Shown: one piece after another, positions 27,273 to 40,300 of the stretch
How the letters are laid out: each line of letters opens with the position of its first letter
How positions within the stretch are numbered: position 1 is the stretch's first letter
From: Neelides folsomi
Lineage: Eukaryota > Arthropoda > Collembola > Neelipleona > Neelidae
Length of the DNA: 64,000 nt
Direction of reading: 5' to 3'
Assembly: GCA_034687125.1 (NCBI GenBank)
Contig: JAQGBZ010000049.1
Location: 62,001 to 126,000, forward strand
Notes under the pieces: generated by a model
The model's input: only the letters and a program-made list of their open reading frames with translations
What the model was told of the DNA's origin: nothing
The model's database searches: none
Translations under genes and position numbers: made by a program

Positions 27273-28140
27273 AATATTACATAAAAGTAGATATGTATAC
27301 AGTAGCATATTTTATCCTGGTTTTATTATAATTTATGCATATCTTGTCCCGAACAACTTTACAAATTCACGATGCAAGATAAAGTATGTGCTAGGTAAAT
27401 ATGTAACATATGCACATTATGCCTATATCTATATTATATGAAATCAAAACAGCATGGTACCAGCACGTTCATATTTTATTAGGTACAAAATCAACTATGG
27501 TAGGTAATTGTACAATTAATTTAATATCAGCATTTATAATTTTCAGTAATCATTTTATAATCTAGCTGAAATTTTAATAATGAATTGGAGTTAATCAAAA
27601 CATATCAGCTGATGTTTTACACAAAATGAAATAATTTACATGGAAAAATTTACAAATATAAAACAATAATAAAAGTGGTCATTCTTAAGAGCTAAATAAC
27701 TATAAAAATAATATAACTACATATCTCACTCAGTCAGTTATGGTATATACTTCTACATAGTAAATATACAATGCGATTTATTTAAAAATTATAAATGTAA
27801 TTTTTCACCTTTCGATTAAATAATTAGGTAATGGGTATGATGACTTAGATTGCCATTATTGAAAACCGTTCTTTTAAAAATAAGTGTGCATTCTAAGTGC
27901 AATTTATGAGGAACGCAAAAGCTGATGAATCGATATTAATATAATTTTTATAATAGAGTCAAATAAATTAAGAGTCATAACTCATAACATCACATTACAT
28001 ATAAGTAATAAATGGTTACATATATGTATCTTCCAACATATTAGTTAAGATTTATTCTTAGAATGATTTAAAATTAAAAACCTTAATTATGAATAACAAC
28101 GCGTGTTTTGTCATGAAATGTTTTTAAGTGTTTGATGAAG

Positions 28141-28200
28141 GAATGATTATTGTTTTAATAAACCTACCTAATATGTTTACAAATATAACAATAATCATTC
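28141..28200. repeat. 60-base hairpin, 14-bp perfect arms
   Basis: GAATGATTATTGTT at 28141-28154 is matched by its exact reverse complement at 28187-28200, with a 32-base AT-rich loop. It could be a minimal element or an AT-rich palindrome in non-coding DNA. No TA target pair is evident, and the loop is not microRNA-like. Confidence 0.7.
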
Positions 28201-28527
28201 AATCTTCAATAATTATTTAGTATTTCCTTGGCACAATACATAATATCGACATGGTCAGAGATCGATTGGTATGCAAATTTAAAATATAAATGTGTATTTA
28301 TTAAAATTTAAATAGGAAACAAACCAGAAATGCCAATCAATTCTAGAGGTATACACAGATCATTTGATTTGAAGGGAAGCTATTCGAAACTTTTTATACG
28401 ATACTTTGTATAAGATATTCCTAAGGGAAATTGTTTATGGGAATTATTGGTTTTGTGGCAATGTTGAATATTATATGTAAAAGCAATTTAAATTACCAAA
28501 TGTACCAGTTTCTTAAATTAAAGAAAA

Positions 28528-29312
28528 TTAAAGCGTCTTGCCTCGTTTTCTAAGCGAATCAAGATTCGCAAAATAAGAGCTAAGCGAAATTCGATTGTAC
28601 ATTGCAGCTAATTTCCTTTGCTTCTTATATGAGACTATGAGAAGGAGGAAGTTGATTACGTAACAGGAAACGCAAATAATGCAAAAATCCTCGAGGATGA
28701 AGTACAAAATGTAGGAGAGGTAAATTGAACCCACGTTGGACAATGAGACGAGGAGGAACTCAAATTTGGTGAAAAAAGAAACATGGACGCTGATGCAATC
28801 TAAAAAGAAAAATGTTTTCATAAATTCATGAAATACAATTAACAAAATATTTATATTCTAAGAATTTAATAGATTAATTATTTAAAGACCATAAACTCAC
28901 TTATAACGATGATGATGAAATACATAAGCATTCCGTATACACCATTGGATTGGACAAATACCGAATCTTCTCCTGCAACCATCCCAATTAAACCGAAGCC
29001 TTTGCCGAATCTAAAATGCAATAATAAATATTTAGCAAAACATCTATTAATAAATAGAGAACAATTATAGTATTCTGGTACATTTAATTAGTTCACAGTT
29101 CATAGAAGGTAAAAATAGTAAATTAAATATAATTATATTGAATACTTTGATGTGAAAACTTTGGAGCAACTCATATGTTCGGAGATATCGCAAAGAGCCT
29201 TGTATTCCGGATCCTGTTTTTTGAGAATCGAAGTAGTGACGGAGAAAAACGACAAAGAGAATCCGATCAAAGATAAGAAAACAGCCAACTTCGGCCACAC
29301 TCCAAAATTCAT
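28528..29312 (-). CDS. Vkor: Vitamin K epoxide reductase (VKORC1-like)
   Basis: Endoplasmic-reticulum membrane enzyme that reduces vitamin K epoxide/quinone using a thiol relay. Exons on the minus strand: 29312-29146, 29010-28901 and 28799-28528, splicing to 182 residues (human VKORC1 is 163, VKORC1L1 176). The Met chosen is the first after an upstream in-frame acceptor-like site and precedes the first membrane helix. Seen: Cys41 and Cys49 in the luminal loop (ALCDISEHMSC), FGKGFGL after the first splice, the loop segment VQSNGVYG, and the active-site motif Cys132-Ile-Ile-Cys135 in DFCIICVSCYVINF. About four hydrophobic helices are present. Tyr139, the warfarin-contact residue of the human enzyme, is kept, but the usual TYA is CYV. 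The C-terminus is longer and basic (YKKQRK, RKRGK). It is divergent from the PI4K gene, 1.1 kb away. Confidence 0.93.
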
Positions 29313-30409
29313 CCTTAAACTGCTATCTTCTGTAAACAAATTAAGTAAGCTATTTAATAGCTATTTAATAAAACCCACAATAATGAATATAATAAATCCT
29401 TATAATGAAAATCAATTCAATTTCAATGTGGGTAATTAATAAAAAGTATGTTATCAAACCGAAGACGAGTCAAGAGAGTCCTTCAGGTCAGACAGGAGAC
29501 ACAAAAATCGTAGAATTAAATCTATAAAAAAGATTCAAATTCTTCAAATCTAACCTAAACAAATAAATCCATGAAATATTGTAGAGATATTGATGTAAAC
29601 CTGAAAATGACTAATTAGTGGAGATTCCACCAAGATACCAGTGTCGACTGACTCGTCCGGTCAAAGTTGTGAATTTGAGCAAATTCCCGATGTGAATTTT
29701 GGTTGAAGAATTCCAAATATTGGATTCGCATGCCCGCCTCCATCACATCTAGTCACGTGATTCTAACCTTCAATTACACTATTGGCAAATTCCCTTTAAA
29801 TGACTAATACGCTCTTACATACATTGATATGTATATAGTTTATTTACATGACCATGGTCATAGTATCATCCGTTTACTCATTCACCTCATGTTGGGTCCC
29901 AACAGTTGGGATGAATGAGTAATAGTGTAGGCGTATTGAGTTAGTTCAATTTATTTGTTGAGAGAGGAGGAAGAGTTCAAGGTACGTTGGAAAGGACTGG
30001 GAATAAATCAATTACATAATACCTATGTAGATCATCTTCAGGGCGGAGAAAGAAGAGCTCTGGAGAAAATCCCATATATCTTTCATATTAGCACTTTGAT
30101 TCGCAAATTGAAATTTAAATTCTCTCTCTCTCCTTCTCTCTTTTACACTCTCTTGTAATTTACTAATAAGGGGCTCTCAAGTTCATTTCCTACTGTAAAT
30201 ATGTAAATTATGGTATTAGAGTAATTTTAATATGTATGTTAGATACATAGATTCGATAGTTTTTTGTGTAAAAAGTACGTTTGGATTCAAGTTACATTGA
30301 ACATATTTTGCTCATGGCTCCCGTTTTATGAATCTTAGCGATTTCATATCAAACTAACACAATTCGTCAATTGATTATATATATACAAAATTGAGTCAAA
30401 ATAATTAGA
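29313..30409. promoter_or_regulatory. Divergent intergenic region between Vkor and PI4K type II
   Basis: The start codons of the two genes are 1.1 kb apart and point outward, so both promoters should lie here. There is a 14-bp perfect palindrome (ATGACCATGGTCAT, 29848-29861) and an inverted pair TTACTCATTCA / TGAATGAGTAA (29874-29884 and 29912-29922) enclosing GTTGGGTCCCAAC. An acceptor-like TTTGTTTACAG just before the Vkor ATG suggests a 5' UTR intron. An open frame at 29955-30158 shows no family features. Confidence 0.5.
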
Positions 30410-32802
<2,393 letters not shown>

Positions 32803-32824
32803 AATCGTTGAATAGATTTATTTA

Positions 32825-32830
32825 AATAAA
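32825..32830 (+). terminator. Candidate poly(A) signal of the PI4K type II gene
   Basis: AATAAA 23 bases after the stop codon, followed by a TA-repeat and then a hairpin element. The 3' UTR may be very short, or a later signal may be used. Confidence 0.4.
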
Positions 32831-32851
32831 TATATATATACCATCCGTTCA

Positions 32852-32941
32852 TTATATAAGAGCATATAGGGATTATCAGAATATATATATAAATAATGGA
32901 TTCCCATAAGATTTTCATTATTCCCTATGTGCTCTTATATA
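32852..32941. mobile_element. Small hairpin element, CATAGGGA family
   Basis: Arms TTATATAAGAGCATATAGGG and its reverse complement (…CCCTATGTGCTCTTATATAA) differ by one base. The core CACATAGGGA is shared with the element at 57463-57584, suggesting one family. No coding capacity. Confidence 0.65.
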
Positions 32942-32964
32942 ACGATGAAGTAAAAATCTGCATA

Positions 32965-33187
32965 GTGACACAAATTATATGGAATGGGAGATGGATTAAA
33001 ATGAAAACTCTTTCATTAAGATTGAATTTATTTGGGGGTCATTTTTTGTCATGTCGATTTTACACAAGTTTGAGAATTTTTGTAAAACGTTTAAGTTAGT
33101 TGAATTACAACATTGAGACTTGAGTTTTTAAGTTTTATTTAATACCTCTGCCTTTCTCCTATATGCTTCATATCATTTGTGTCACCC
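32965..33187. mobile_element. Inverted-repeat element with GTGACACAAAT ends
   Basis: GTGACACAAATTATAT at 32965-32980 is inverted at 33169-33185 (ATATCATTTGTGTCAC), one mismatch, with GGGG-TA outside the right end. The left outer end is diverged. There is no credible coding; an internal frame at 32896-33099 is AT-rich and unlike any family known to me. Confidence 0.5.
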
Positions 33188-33211
33188 CGTATATACATAT
33201 TCATATCTACA

Positions 33212-33282
33212 GAGTGTGTACTATGTAGTGTTCTAAGAGTATTTAGTAAGATCTCGAAAAGAACACTACCTAGTAAACACCC
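33212..33282. mobile_element. Short inverted-repeat element, about 70 bp
   Basis: The left arm GAGTGTGTACTATGTAGTGTTC is matched at the right by the inverse of a closely similar arm with a few mismatches (33261-33282, GAACACTACCTAGTAAACAC then CC). The loop is AT-rich. It is probably a minimal non-autonomous element. Confidence 0.6.
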
Positions 33283-34927
33283 CATATTTATATAGTTATC
33301 GATATTTTTGTGAATTTAATTCTTACAAAGTCTTTTGTTATTATCTTTTGCTTTCATATTTTGATGCCAAAGCATCAAACTTATAAATATAAACATTATA
33401 TTTTCCTTAAATTTTGTTTAATCGCTTTATCGTTTAATATAAGATATACAATGATATTTACTCTATTAAAACTAATAGTAAATAAGTATATATTTATATG
33501 GGATAGGAAAATAGTTAATAAGTGATGTATATAATAGATTCGCATTAATTAATTTTGATATACCCAACCAATGTTGACTCACGATCATGATAAATGAACT
33601 TCCTAAAATACTTTAGTCACGTAATTAAATATCATATTTCAATGTGAAATATGAAACTATATGTATTACTAGTTAACTATGATATTCAACCACTTTTGAG
33701 CCCTTTACATCCTCTACTGTTAGGCCGGGCAGGTTGCACGGCCTAACAGTACCGGATTATGCACGGTGCAACCAACGGAGAATTCTAACATTAACTTAAT
33801 AAATTGTAGCGTGCATGTTATATTGCATTGTCTGAGCGCAATAACATTAGCTGACCTTTTTAATAATCAACTTTTCACCAAGTTTTCTCCTTTATGTAAC
33901 AATTAGAAAACCATATTTATTTCAATACAAGTAGATTTCAATAGATCCAATTCTTAATTACAATTTTTATCTTCGAGGAAACATTGTAAAGTTTGGAAAT
34001 AAAAAAGGGTCAGCTAACGGTATGGCGTGAGGATAATAAACCAAAAAATTATTCTAATAAAAAATTATGTAATAATTAATATTATAATATATACAATTAA
34101 TTACCAGGTTTCACTATAATACTGGATGTTCAATAATAAAAATTATTTGCTCGTTAATTTAAAGGTTTTATTGGCAATAATTTCTTCTTGCATTTAAACA
34201 AATCAAATCAAACTTTATTCTCATAAATAAGTTTTTATTAAGTAGAATTGAGCGATTTTGCATATGTAATAAGGTCATAACATTCATAATAATGATCTAA
34301 CTTTAAGTATCTAAGCTTTGTAACTCTAACTCTAGGCATTCATAATTTGTGATTAATTGTAAGATTCATTCGAGATTCCTCTACAAATATTGTTTATGTT
34401 GTTAAAGAAGATGTTTAGGTGTAAATATCTCAATTACAATCACATGGATATTATTTCTTCTAAATAAGCATTAAACAGTTTTCAATTTATTTCTCAATGC
34501 TTAAGACCATGTCAATTATGTTTCATCGTAACATTTAATTGATCGAATAAATTCATCATTAATCATAAATAAGTAAATTTACTTAAATACTTTTAATGTA
34601 AATAACTAAATATTAATTTATTTATGTTCATCAATCTAAAAGGTGAAAAGGGAAAATTTGCCTTTCACTGGTCCATTCCTCTCCCTGGGAGGTGAAAGGG
34701 GTGCGAATTTGCGAATCTCATAGTGCTAATCCCCATAGAAATAAGGGGTGGCAGCAAACGCCACCTCCTCCTTCCCAAAAGTTCATTGTGTTTCAGAAGT
34801 GAAAGAGGTAAGTCAAGTATTATTTTCTCTCCGTTTTCATTTTCTTCGTTTTCGTTTTCTCATTTTCTCAGAGTTCAAGTTTCTTTTCTTACTACTGATT
34901 AACTTCATTTACTCGCAACCGGCCAAG

Positions 34928-36728
34928 ATGTTGATGAGACGTCCAGGTTATCGTACTACGCCTTGGTTCGTGACCCCTCATTTTCATATTTTTTCCATTT
35001 TCACTTTCGCCATTTTCATTTTCTTCCATTTTCTCATTTTCTCAAAATGGCTTCTTGGTGAAGTTCTGAGATGGGCTTTTTCCAGGTGTGGAGGTTTTCC
35101 CACCGGACGTTACTATCCGCCAATTGGCCTTTGTCCTGAAGACAAGGCCCCCGATTGCAACATGATTCTCAACAAGAAAATCGGTCTTCTGAGCCCGGCC
35201 GAATTGGGAGATCGCTATGAAGGACAAGTGAGATGTTTGCTCATATTAAGGCATTACATTATGTTTCCATGGCACTTACTTATTACCTCACAAGTCTTTA
35301 AACTTTGACATGACCTTTCATGAATTTATTATTTTTCCAAATTGGGATTTATTTCAAAGGTCAAGAATGTGATTATTATTTATGAGTAAATTGTTTCCTT
35401 AGAAACCCTGCCCACCTGGGAATGCTGTTGAGAAGCGAAATTCCTGCAAGTCAACTGTCGTTTACCAAAAGCCCGAGACTCCCTTTGATGGTAAATTTTT
35501 ATTTTGCAAACCAATCAAAATATTTAATTATTTAATAACTATATTTTTTCATTATTATTATTTGATAATTATACAATCAGATGTAAAAATGATTTTTTCT
35601 ATTATTTAGACGTCACAACTTACAGGAACGCTTTTAAGGCTAAGCATATGAGCAAACGAGAGCCGATCATCCCTCCATATGTTCTGGTTGCTTCAGCTGA
35701 ACAGCTTGTTGATGCCACCGAATACAACTGCCAATACGTGCCAAGGAAGGTTTCGGTCCCTGCAAGTCCACCATGGGCCAAGCAAGAGGAGTTTGTACAA
35801 TCGACTGAGCCATTCTGCGCCTTGACGACATACAGACAAGCATTCTTTGGAGAGACCCCACCACGTCGGAAGACCATGAAGCCCATCGTCTACCTTGACG
35901 AAAGCAAGCCTTGGATTGACATGAAGTAAGTTATCTTTACAAATCAATTAATTAATTAACTGTTTACTATGTGTTCATATTACAATATATCCAATTTCCA
36001 AATACTTATTTGAGAATTAAATTTTAATTGGGAATTAAATTTTTTTAATAGCACATGCTACCGTGAGGAATTCAAACCTTATGGACGGGATGAATTCGCG
36101 AAGAAGGTGAATCCACATGACGTTCCTTTGGTGCTTGGAGATGGCTACGTTGACCCAACAGGACTCAGCACTTACAAGGTTTAAAATTCTTTCATTACTT
36201 TAATCGTTTATTTTCCCAATGTTATCAATTGCTTTTATAACAAGATTTTATTTCTATTTAATCATTCATAATCAAGGCAAATGATTATTTGTAATTTACA
36301 TAAATAGAAACAATAATCAAATAATTATTGCTTTTAGAGCGACTTCTTTGGACAGTCTCAACCCAAAATTGGCCTCTTCAAACGCGAAACGTTTGACTAC
36401 AATGCCGGGATCAAGATGGAAAATTGTTCGACCTACAGAAAAGCCTACACGCCGTATTATTTCATTGAAGAGAAGAACCCGCCAAAGTGCGTTGACCCTC
36501 AAGTCTTTCATTAGATGTATCCAGGTAAAATTAAAATTACTTTCATTTAACTAAATTATTATCGTGGGGAAATAAAGGGACAAATCATTCCGTGCTAAGA
36601 AAGATGTGTTTAACATTGAATTTTCTGTTCAAGCTAAATGCAACCGAGTTGACAACGATGAGCGAATGTCCGAACTTCCAATTTCCAAGAACTTCGAATG
36701 TGCCACTCCGGGTAAATACGACCCATGA
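34928..36728 (+). CDS. Cys/Tyr-rich repeat protein, MAP6/SAXO-like (putative microtubule protein), C-terminus interrupted
   Basis: Exons read: 34928-34965, 35086-35227, 35403-35490, 35610-35925, 36052-36178 and 36338-36514, about 295 residues to a TAG. Repeated motifs of the form S/T-x-Y-R/K-x-x-F/Y recur about every 40-60 residues: TTYRNAF, TTYRQAF, TCYREEF, STYKSDF, STYRKAY, each followed by a Pro-rich stretch. This resembles the Mn modules of MAP6/SAXO proteins that bind ciliary or stable microtubules; the match is by pattern only. The start is uncertain: 34928 is the first ATG that joins well (GCCAAGATG), but another 5' exon is likely. The TAG at 36512-36514 looks premature: a further exon at 36578-36728 (begins DKSFRAKKDVFN, ends with TGA) continues the same style and fits in phase only if one base is inserted just before the TAG. 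Confidence 0.65.
36578..36728 (+). CDS. Probable last exon of the MAP6/SAXO-like gene, out of frame with the preceding exon
   Basis: It follows an acceptor (AATAAAG at 36571-36577) and reads DKSFRAKKDVFNIEF and on to GKYDP before TGA at 36726-36728. A second frame is also open here, but its text is unlike the rest of the protein. The preceding exon would end at 36524 (CCAG|GTAAAA). Joining in the favoured frame requires a one-base change upstream, so I treat it as an assembly error, an allele or a real truncation. Confidence 0.5.
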
Positions 36729-36969
36729 AGATTCTCACTCACAAATACTGACCTAAAATTTATAAAAATACTAATTCTATAAGTGTCAAATATTCTATGC
36801 TAACAATGTACTAGAATACTATGTATAACAAATTGGATCATAAGGGTAAAAATTATCAAACCAGTGATTTGTAAATATTTAAGTAAACGCAATTGTATCT
36901 AATTGCTTGTATACTATGTATACCTCTACTTCTACATACTATATGTGTCTTATGTATGAGATAATTCAA

Positions 36970-36975
36970 AATAAA
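36970..36975 (+). terminator. Candidate poly(A) signal of the MAP6/SAXO-like gene
   Basis: AATAAA about 240 bases after the presumed final stop, overlapping a second copy. Assigned by position. Confidence 0.4.
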
Positions 36976-37263
36976 ATAAAATTCCTGACATGAGATCTTA
37001 TGCTTACAAGTAGTCCTTTCTTAAATATAATTTAATGAAATGAAATGGAAACGAAACCGATTGTGATAAAATGTGATAATTTATATAAATGAAATATGCA
37101 TAATTACAAGTATTATTATTATAAATTCAAATTCTATTCAACACAAATATCGTATTAAAAAGACGTATAATTGAAATCTTTTGTTTATTTATTTACCATT
37201 CATGTCCATGAAGATCTAAGGTTAAGAAAATAAAATCGGGAAAGAAAGTAAAATGGCATTTTT

Positions 37264-37269
37264 TTTATT
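37264..37269 (-). terminator. Candidate poly(A) signal of the NK7-type homeobox gene
   Basis: TTTATT on the plus strand, read AATAAA on the minus strand, about 80 bases after the homeobox stop codon. Assigned by position. Confidence 0.4.
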
Positions 37270-37348
37270 TATAAGTTTGGCGAAGAAAAAGGAACTAAAC
37301 ACTGGCACGATTACAAGATTAGTTAATTAAAATTTGTTGTTTGTAAGT

Positions 37349-40300
37349 TCAAGAAGGCGACGTGTCTTGCTCCTCTTCTTCTAATTGGCTAAACGTTGTT
37401 TGAATATCCGAGGGTGTGAGATCATCTTCCGGTCTCTTGGCCTCCAAAGGCTCCTCCGGCGGACGGGGTGGGAAGGAAGAAGGGACGACGACGGGCTCAA
37501 CGAGACGTTCGGGTGACGGGGACTGGGACGAGGAGGATGACAAGTAGGTTGAGTCGCCGTTGTTTTTGGCTACAGGATGGGGGAGGTCATCGGGAAGGAG
37601 TCCTTTGCTCCCACACTCTGACACGGATCGTTCTGACATGCTTTCCTCGAGTGTCATCGACTGGTTCGAATTCTGCTCTTCACTCTCGGTAAGACTCAAA
37701 CTGCAGTCGGACGTCCCCGGGAATATTGGGCTTTGGATCTTCGACCTCGGGTCAAGGGGCCCTTTTGAATTTTTCCCTTTCTCCCGTTTTGATCCGCACT
37801 TCGTCGCTTGAACTTTGTGTTCTGCTGCTTCTGCATTACTTATGTTGTCCTGCTAATGTTACAAGTAAAAGGTCACGTTGCCAGCATCATTGCATAATAC
37901 AATACATAACAGTTACTTTAATATTAACTTATATTTAAAGATAATTTAATTAAGTAATAATATATATATACCGGGTGACCGGTTAAGTAGGCTTTATTTT
38001 TAATCAACAATAACTTTTATGTTTATAAACGAATGTTCATCAAAATTATATGATATACTCTATATATAACTAGTTAAAGGTGGTTAGGTTAGGTGACCCA
38101 TCTTCGTGCAACTTCGAGGGCGTTTTGTTCTTTTAACAGATAACGGCGGTTTTTCATGTTAACGAAAAGTAAAAGTAGTGAAATTGAAAGTTGGACTTTC
38201 TCTGACCAAAGTGTTTCTCGTTTGCTTATGTTTTAAAATTTTCTGCTTATAGTCTGCTACAATTAACATATTCTCCATCGTCTAATTATTATTAAAGTTT
38301 ATAATATTTACAAGCCTTAAAGTTATTGTTGATTAAAAATAAAGCCTACTTAACCGACCACCCGGTATATATAAATTGATATATATATTTATCGAAAGTT
38401 TATAATTGTTTTATTTAATGAAAAAAATACGATTACCTTTTTCCACTTGGTGCGCCGATTTTGGAACCAGATCTTAACCTGGGACAAACAAACAAATTAT
38501 TATTAAATTACAAATCTGTGAAATAATTGTTATCAATAAATTTAAAAGTAATATTACATATGAATAAATATGATTTTACCAATATTGGTATATATACATT
38601 AAAGATAATTTAATAAAAGAAATATGTAAATACATATATTATACAAGAGTTCCTTAATGTTAGTATTTAAACACATTTCGTTTGGAATGGAATGTAAAAC
38701 TAATGTAATCTTCGATAAAGACCTACATGTATAAATATTAGGTATCTGTACTATATTGTAATATTCGGTACATAGATATTAAGTATTATATATTACAAAT
38801 ATACCATAACGTATAAGCATTATTTGATTTGAAATGATCTATGCTTTGTTCATATGGAGGAATTAGTTTAGAATTATAGAGGAAATTGAGTAAAAGGATA
38901 TCTCATTCGACATTCAAACCTCTGACTTTTATAAATTCTGTAATATTTATTCAGGAAAATGAAAATGCTATGAATTGGGAAAGGTAAGCCTCCCTTGAGG
39001 ATTCAAGGCTTATTGTCGAGTTCAAAAAGAAGTTTAAGTATGCGGAGTAATAATGGCTCTCATAGCGAAGGGAGAATGGATTTACAGGGAAATGAGTTCT
39101 TTGTAATTTGGAAACCATCCCCCGAATCATATGTTATATTAACTGGGCGATTAAAGCAGAGGATTATTATTTTGTAAAAGGGAAGTTCACGAGTGACTGA
39201 GCCCCGCGTTCCTATCTGTCGAATCCCTTCATCTCTCTCATTTGAATCTCTCATTGTCTGTCTCCATGCTCTTAATATTTAATGGGAGGGAGGAAGGCAT
39301 TGAAGGTAAATAACACTGCCCTTCAGTTCCCTCACTCCGACGAGGGAATCGGGGAATGAATAGCAGATCATTTACGACTACATGCACATGTCCCCCAACA
39401 TGGAAAGTGAAAGGATTTCACGGCATCCTTTTCACTCCCTCTTCTCGACCGAGTGATAAAAGGACGGACGACGAATTGACGATGTTTGAGATGTCAATTC
39501 CATTTCAACCCAAGCCTCTATGACCCAATAATCACTTACAATCCACCTATCTACTTTTATTAAATCCATCCCATCAAAGTGAATGTCCAAAGAAAGAAAT
39601 TCTAAACCATTTACCTCTTCATTTCAAACTCGATGAAACTAATTAGATAGGCATAAATAAAAACATAAAATTGTAATAAAAATAGCGGAAATTTATATCT
39701 CGTTTATCTCAATCAACTCTTGCATCATTTAATAGCAGGAAAATTAGCTGAATTGGTTATTATTCTATGCCGCATTTAATGAAATCTACAATTAGAGAGT
39801 TATGAAGCAAAAAATGATGTGAGTAGCAAAGTAAGTACAATACTTGTAAAGTTGTAAATGATTAAACTATTGAAGGTATGTATGTACATAATAGTTCATT
39901 TATCTTGTGTAGTTAGCTATTATTGTTATGTAGTTGATAAAATATAGAGATTAAATAATGATATGTTTAGCTTAAAACGAACATGAATAAACTTTCTCAC
40001 ACATGCAATGAACCAATTAGCTCCCATCATGTTTATCACACACACTAAATACAGAATATTAAATTCATTAGATCTATGTATAGGTACAATATTTACATAT
40101 AGTCTACGTTCTGTAGTGTAATATCTTACATTAATATATTATAACATACTTAGGATACTTGAATAACTAATATGCATAGGTAGCTAGAATATACATACTT
40201 AGTATGTAACAAATTTTTGTATACCTATATGTAGTTATTGTAGTTATATGCAGTTGTGTTGTTACAACACGAAGGAAATTTTATGTCGTGCTGAATTTAC

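Larger units (their letters stand above)
23988..28527. other. AT-rich region, probably partly intron of the 23.2 kb gene
   Basis: Very AT-rich with many TATGTA/TAGGTA words. It contains a TA-flanked element (25050-25566), a coding-like but ambiguous stretch (26404-27272) and a 60-base hairpin (28141-28200). Apart from these nothing is recognisable. If the orphan exon at 23160-23987 has upstream exons, part of this is intron. Confidence 0.45.
32803..34927. other. Intergenic region with a cluster of small inverted-repeat elements
   Basis: Just after the PI4K gene lie three inverted-repeat elements (32852-32941, 32965-33187 and 33212-33282). AT-rich DNA follows, with a GC-rich double hairpin at 33717-33776. 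From about 34.64 kb composition rises and may hold a 5' exon of the next gene: a short frame at 34748-34807 ends in a good donor (GAG|GTAAGT), but an in-frame stop lies just upstream and I could not join it to the following exon. Confidence 0.5.
36729..37348. other. Convergent 3' region between the MAP6/SAXO-like and NK7-type genes
   Basis: 620 bases of AT-rich DNA between two convergent stop codons. It contains AATAAA on the plus strand at 36970-36975 (and again at 36975-36980), and AATAAA on the minus strand at 37269-37264. No gene is seen. Confidence 0.6.

Noticed and set aside
29955-30158. 67-codon plus frame between Vkor and PI4K
   Set aside because: Cannot be joined in phase to PI4K exon 1 and resembles no family; PI4K already has a consistent start.
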